Positions 61,325 to 64,000 of a stretch of 64,000 bases of DNA are shown here, piece after piece. The notes under the pieces are model-generated. The model was not told where the DNA came from and did no database searches. It worked only from the letters and a program-made list of their open reading frames with translations. The stretch lies in NCBI GenBank assembly GCA_965232255.1, contig OZ246962.1, positions 3,162,001 to 3,226,000 on the forward strand, read 5' to 3'. The position numbers and the translations under genes were made by a program. The DNA is from Endozoicomonas sp965232255. Lineage in GTDB: Bacteria > Pseudomonadota > Gammaproteobacteria > Pseudomonadales > Endozoicomonadaceae. Positions within the stretch are counted from its first letter, which is position 1. Each line of letters begins with the position of its first letter.

Positions 61325-61795
61325 ATGAAAAAAATAATCATAGGAATAGACCCCGGGCTGACGGGAGGTATTGCGGTACTGGACAGCAAAAGCAAGGAAC
61401 TGATCAGTTTGGCGGATATGCCGGTGATCCCGGAAGGTGGTCGAAAAAAAGTCAGTGGCCATGGACTGGCAACGATCATTGGCGGCTATGGCCGTCAACA
61501 GGTGGCCATGGTCTACCTGGAGAAGGTCGGGGCAAGGCCGGGACAGGGTGTTGTCTCCATGTTCAACTTCGGTCGATCCTATGGCGCCGTAGAGGCCACT
61601 ATCGCCGTTTTGGGATTACCCCTTACCTACGTAGCACCCCAGTCCTGGAAACGCGCTGCCGGGCTTTTACGGGCCGATAAAGACGCATCCCGGGGAAGGG
61701 TTCTCGACCTTTACCCAAACGCTGACGTCCATCGCAAGAAAGACACTGGTCGTGCCGATGCGGTGCTCATTGCCTTGTTTGGAGGCTCACTATGA
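61325..61795 (+). CDS. RuvC-like Holliday junction resolvase of phage
   Basis: A 156-residue RNase H-fold nuclease that cuts branched DNA. The first catalytic Asp is in IGIDPGLTGGIAVLD at residue ~8, the Glu in VYLEKVGARPGQGV near 65, and the last acidic pair is in GRADAVLIA near 144. This phage form resolves recombination and replication intermediates before packaging. It overlaps the following gene by 4 bp (ATGA). The leader hairpin and a ribosome site (AAGGAG) precede it. Confidence 0.85.
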   Translation: MKKIIIGIDPGLTGGIAVLDSKSKELISLADMPVIPEGGRKKVSGHGLATIIGGYGRQQVAMVYLEKVGARPGQGVVSMFNFGRSYGAVEATIAVLGLPLTYVAPQSWKRAAGLLRADKDASRGRVLDLYPNADVHRKKDTGRADAVLIALFGGSL

Positions 61796-62382
61796 AACTG
61801 CGCTCGGCAAGACAGGCGATACACGACGCTTACGCACTGCACCTGACCGGCAAGAGTACCGGCATTGACCCGAGAGAATTCTGGCAGGAAGGTTCAAAAA
61901 AACCGGACAACAACCGGCAGGTCTGTGATGCGGTGGAAGCCGGGATGATCATCGCGGCGGTGGAGAGACTGGAGGAACCGTACTGCTCCTGGGCAAAATG
62001 GGCGTACGGGCCACGGGTTGAACAGATCCTGCCGGAGCAGGCGCGGTTTTTCCACTGGCTGGAACAGGATGTAACTTGTCGTTTTGATAGCATGGAACGA
62101 AATTACCGCCAGGCAACCCGTGACAAGATCAGGGACGTGGTGGCGTATACCGTGCTGGACTATCGCAGCTATGCGGTCACTGAACGGCACCGGTATCCGG
62201 TGAAGCGGATTATCAAGCGCTGCAAAATCCATCGGGGCAACTGGCCACGGGATTTTCAGCCCTGGCACGACCACTACTGGACTCTCTGTGACCGGCAACT
62301 GGACCGGACGGTACTGATTCCGGTGGCCCGGGTCGTCCATCGCCTGCGCCATGGCCGTGAAAAAACGGCAACTGACGATTAA
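61792..62382 (+). CDS. Probable late-gene antiterminator (Q-like)
   Basis: A 196-residue basic protein. Its place, following a resolvase gene and preceding a terminator and lysis genes, is that of lambda Q. Sequence features are an N-terminal stretch (SARQAIHDAYALHLTGKSTG), then CSWAKWAYGPR near residue 60, a long basic helix region (TDKIRDVVAYTVLDYRS, RHRYPVKRIIKR) and RQLDRTVLIPVARVVHRLR. I do not have a confident family match, so the call rests mainly on context. It overlaps the resolvase gene by 4 bp. Confidence 0.5.
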   Translation: MKLRSARQAIHDAYALHLTGKSTGIDPREFWQEGSKKPDNNRQVCDAVEAGMIIAAVERLEEPYCSWAKWAYGPRVEQILPEQARFFHWLEQDVTCRFDSMERNYRQATRDKIRDVVAYTVLDYRSYAVTERHRYPVKRIIKRCKIHRGNWPRDFQPWHDHYWTLCDRQLDRTVLIPVARVVHRLRHGREKTATDD

Positions 62383-62440
62383 TTCCCGACCAATCGTTGC
62401 CAATGAGAACAGAATCGGGTAGTTTTTAACAACACTCAGA

Positions 62441-62472
62441 AACCTCGGCCAGCAATGGTTCGAGGTTTTTTT
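62441..62472 (+). terminator. Terminator before lysis genes
   Basis: AACCTCG / CGAGGTT with a 13-base loop, followed by a run of T. It lies between the Q-like gene and the lysis cassette, just where a late antiterminator would need to act. Confidence 0.75.
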
Positions 62473-62506
62473 TCACCCGAAATTCTCCCCTGTGCAGGAC
62501 GCACTC

Positions 62507-62782
62507 ATGCCCGACCTTTCAGACCGGCTGGATCGTATTGACATCAAGCTGGACAAACTGAGCGAGGCCATTTCCCAGCTGGCCAGGATCGAGGAACGGA
62601 TTTCCCACCAGAACGACAACATGAACCAGGTGGACGCCAGACTCAGCGATCTGGAAGCACGGATCAGGACGCTGGAGCTCCAGGGCAGCTCCCGTGGTGT
62701 GGTCATTGGCGGCATTGAACGGTTTGGCTGGATCGCTGTCTCGGCCCTGATTGGCGTGGTCGCCTATTTTTTCCGCACATAG
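62507..62782 (+). CDS. Coiled-coil plus membrane-anchor protein, XhlA-like lysis accessory
   Basis: A 91-residue protein with an N-terminal coiled coil (LSDRLDRIDIKLDKLSEAI through LSDLEARIRTLELQ, heptads clear) and one C-terminal membrane segment (IAVSALIGVVAYFF). This matches hemolysin XhlA-type helper proteins of phages, which act with holin and endolysin. The ATG at 62507 has an AGGA ribosome site. Confidence 0.75.
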   Translation: MPDLSDRLDRIDIKLDKLSEAISQLARIEERISHQNDNMNQVDARLSDLEARIRTLELQGSSRGVVIGGIERFGWIAVSALIGVVAYFFRT

Positions 62783-62800
62783 TTTTCAGGACGTGACACC

Positions 62801-63226
62801 ATGATTCCAAGGACGGACACCAACTACCTGGTCATCCACTGCTCGGCGACCCGGGCAGATCAGGAGATTACCGCTGAGCATATCCGGCGCTGGCATGTGG
62901 ACGACAATGGCTGGTCAGATATCGGCTACCACTGGGTCATTGAGCGTGATGGCAAGCTCCAGCATGGCCGGCATGCACAGGCTCAGGGTGCCCATGTTCT
63001 CGGTCATAACCATGAATCCATCGGCATCTGCCTGATCGGTGGCATTGACCAACACGGTCACCCGGAAGACAACTTCACGCCTGAACAATGGCTGGTACTG
63101 GAAATGCTCATCGAGGTTTTACAGGTTCGCTACCCGCAAGCCCGGGTGGTTGGCCATTACCATTTCACGCCCTACAAGACCTGCCCGAACTTTGTCGTGG
63201 AACACTGGCAGGAGTCCATCGAATGA
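62801..63226 (+). CDS. Phage endolysin, N-acetylmuramoyl-L-alanine amidase (T7-lysozyme type)
   Basis: A 141-residue Amidase_2-family enzyme that cuts the bond between MurNAc and the stem peptide. Zinc ligands are visible: VIHCSAT (His near 13), VVGHYHFTP (His near 120) and the Cys of KTCPNF. The catalytic Tyr lies in IGYHWVIERDG. It has no signal peptide, so it needs a holin to reach the wall. It overlaps the holin gene by 4 bp (ATGA). Confidence 0.93.
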   Translation: MIPRTDTNYLVIHCSATRADQEITAEHIRRWHVDDNGWSDIGYHWVIERDGKLQHGRHAQAQGAHVLGHNHESIGICLIGGIDQHGHPEDNFTPEQWLVLEMLIEVLQVRYPQARVVGHYHFTPYKTCPNFVVEHWQESIE

Positions 63227-63598
63227 GTTGGGTCGCGGCCATCCCTCTCCTGGGCAAGCTAGTTGAGCGTCTTATTCCCGATCCCGATCAGGCAGCAAAA
63301 GCCAAAAACCAACTGGTGGATATGGCGGTCAGGGGCGAACTGGATGAACTGGCGCAACGGGCCGGTGTGATCAAGGCAGAAGCACAAGGCGATGGCTGGT
63401 TACAGCTTACAGCGTTCCTGGCGTCCCATTGTGATGCTGGTGTTTACCGCCCTGATTGTTGCTCGCTGGCTAGGCTGGTCGGCACCGGACTTGTCCGAGG
63501 CGGTTGAGCTAAAACTGTTTTCCATCGTGCAGCTTGGGCTTGGCGGCTACATCGCCAGCCGGGGCATTGAAAAAGTGGCAGATAAAATCAGGCGTTAA
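63223..63598 (+). pseudogene. Frameshifted holin (3TM family)
   Basis: Two overlapping frames together spell one ~122-residue phage holin. Frame 1 encodes SWVAAIPLLGKLVERLIP up to EAQGDGWLQ. Frame 2 continues with RSWRPIVMLVFTALIVARWLGW and ends FSIVQLGLGGYIASRG, IEKVADKIRR. The break falls exactly at a 7-bp tandem duplication at 63400-63413. As read here the gene would give a 94-residue protein ending in an altered tail, without the membrane helices. It is either a real inactivation or a sequencing or assembly error. Confidence 0.85.
63400..63413 (+). repeat. 7-bp tandem duplication in holin gene
   Basis: TTACAGC TTACAGC, perfect. Removing one unit restores the holin frame to WLQRSWRPIV. 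Confidence 0.9.
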
Positions 63599-63601
63599 GG
63601 C

Positions 63602-64000
63602 ATGGCAGCGAAAAAATACCCAATGGTGGATCGCAAGGTCAGCGACCTGATCCCGTACGTAAACAACTCGCGGATGCACAGCGAGGAACAGGTCATCCAG
63701 ATTTGCTCGTCCATCAAGGAGTTCGGTTTTACCAACCCGGTGCTGATTGACGAGGACAACGGCATTATCGCTGGCCATGGTCGTTTGCTGGCGGCAAAGA
63801 AACTGAAGCTGAAAACCGTTTCCTGTATCGTGCTGGCGGGTTTGTCGGAGGCCCAGAAAAAGGCTTACGTGATAAGTGACAATAGCATTGCCCTGAACGC
63901 AAGCTGGAATATGGAAAAGCTGGCTCTCGAAGTGGAAGCCCTGCAGGCGGAAGACTTTGATCTGAACCTGCTCGGGTTCGACGACGATTTCATGGTATCG
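63602..64000 (+). CDS. ParB-like-domain protein, probable phage DNA methylase (partial)
   Basis: The gene runs off the right end. The visible 133 residues are a ParB/sulfiredoxin-like N-terminal domain: DLIPYVNNSRMHSEEQV, FTNPVLIDEDNGIIAGHGR (the GxxR-type site), AYVISDNSIALNASWNME, then FDLNLLGFDDDF. In phages this domain is usually followed by an adenine methyltransferase, which is my prediction for the missing part. A stand-alone ParB-like nuclease is the alternative. It starts 3 bp after the holin stop, in the same operon. Confidence 0.8.
   Translation, partial: MAAKKYPMVDRKVSDLIPYVNNSRMHSEEQVIQICSSIKEFGFTNPVLIDEDNGIIAGHGRLLAAKKLKLKTVSCIVLAGLSEAQKKAYVISDNSIALNASWNMEKLALEVEALQAEDFDLNLLGFDDDFMVS

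Overview
The window looks like a chromosome segment of a host-associated gammaproteobacterium. Housekeeping genes of gammaproteobacterial type (pepN, DUF2797, yeaC-like, glpG, nadK, DUF1853, queH, ald, apbC) sit beside decayed insertion sequences, toxin-antitoxin pairs, a restriction-type island, a prophage, and large proteins with features suited to acting in eukaryotic cells. An Endozoicomonas-like marine symbiont fits best, but this is inference from gene content and style. No rRNA, tRNA or CRISPR array was seen.

Layout. 0.7-1.8 kb: a disordered Ser/Arg/Gly-rich protein with two motifs resembling eukaryotic protein phosphatase 1 docking sites. 2-24.9 kb: core and metabolic genes. These are a pepN to nadK cluster on the minus strand, PLP desulfhydrase, queH, an MFS exporter, Spo0M, a HAD phosphatase, a cystine-type symporter followed by a CoA-disulfide-reductase-like flavoenzyme, alanine dehydrogenase, an OmpA-like lipoprotein, a CBS protein, ApbC, SemiSWEET, a PfkB sugar kinase and a PEBP-family lipoprotein. 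The last two share a repeated ~100 bp leader. 25.8-36.4 kb: accessory genes, with a 653-residue protein carrying a DxD-type glycosyltransferase-like segment, two IS remnants, and a tandem array of two ~1,008-residue paralogues preceded by the C-terminal stump of a third.

36.4-39.3 kb: a scrapyard of three phage gene fragments, a broken relE with its antitoxin, an intact yafQ/dinJ pair, and several copies of one hairpin repeat that lie at fragment boundaries. 39.4-49.0 kb: a three-gene minus-strand operon (SNF2-type helicase, beta-class adenine methyltransferase, Res-type helicase-nuclease) that probably forms an extended type III-like restriction or defence system.

49.6-64 kb: left part of a prophage. 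A tyrosine integrase is followed by a XRE gene and a higBA pair. A leftward early operon encodes a PrtN-like regulator, helicase, Cas4/RecB-like nuclease, DUF669 protein and Sak4-like ATPase. Next come a cI-like repressor with a degenerate peptidase domain and an operator-rich intergenic region. The rightward operon has a primase-helicase, RuvC-like resolvase, a probable antiterminator, a terminator, and a lysis cassette whose holin gene is frameshifted by a 7-bp tandem duplication. A ParB-domain gene, probably a DNA methylase, runs off the end. Virion structural genes would lie beyond the window.
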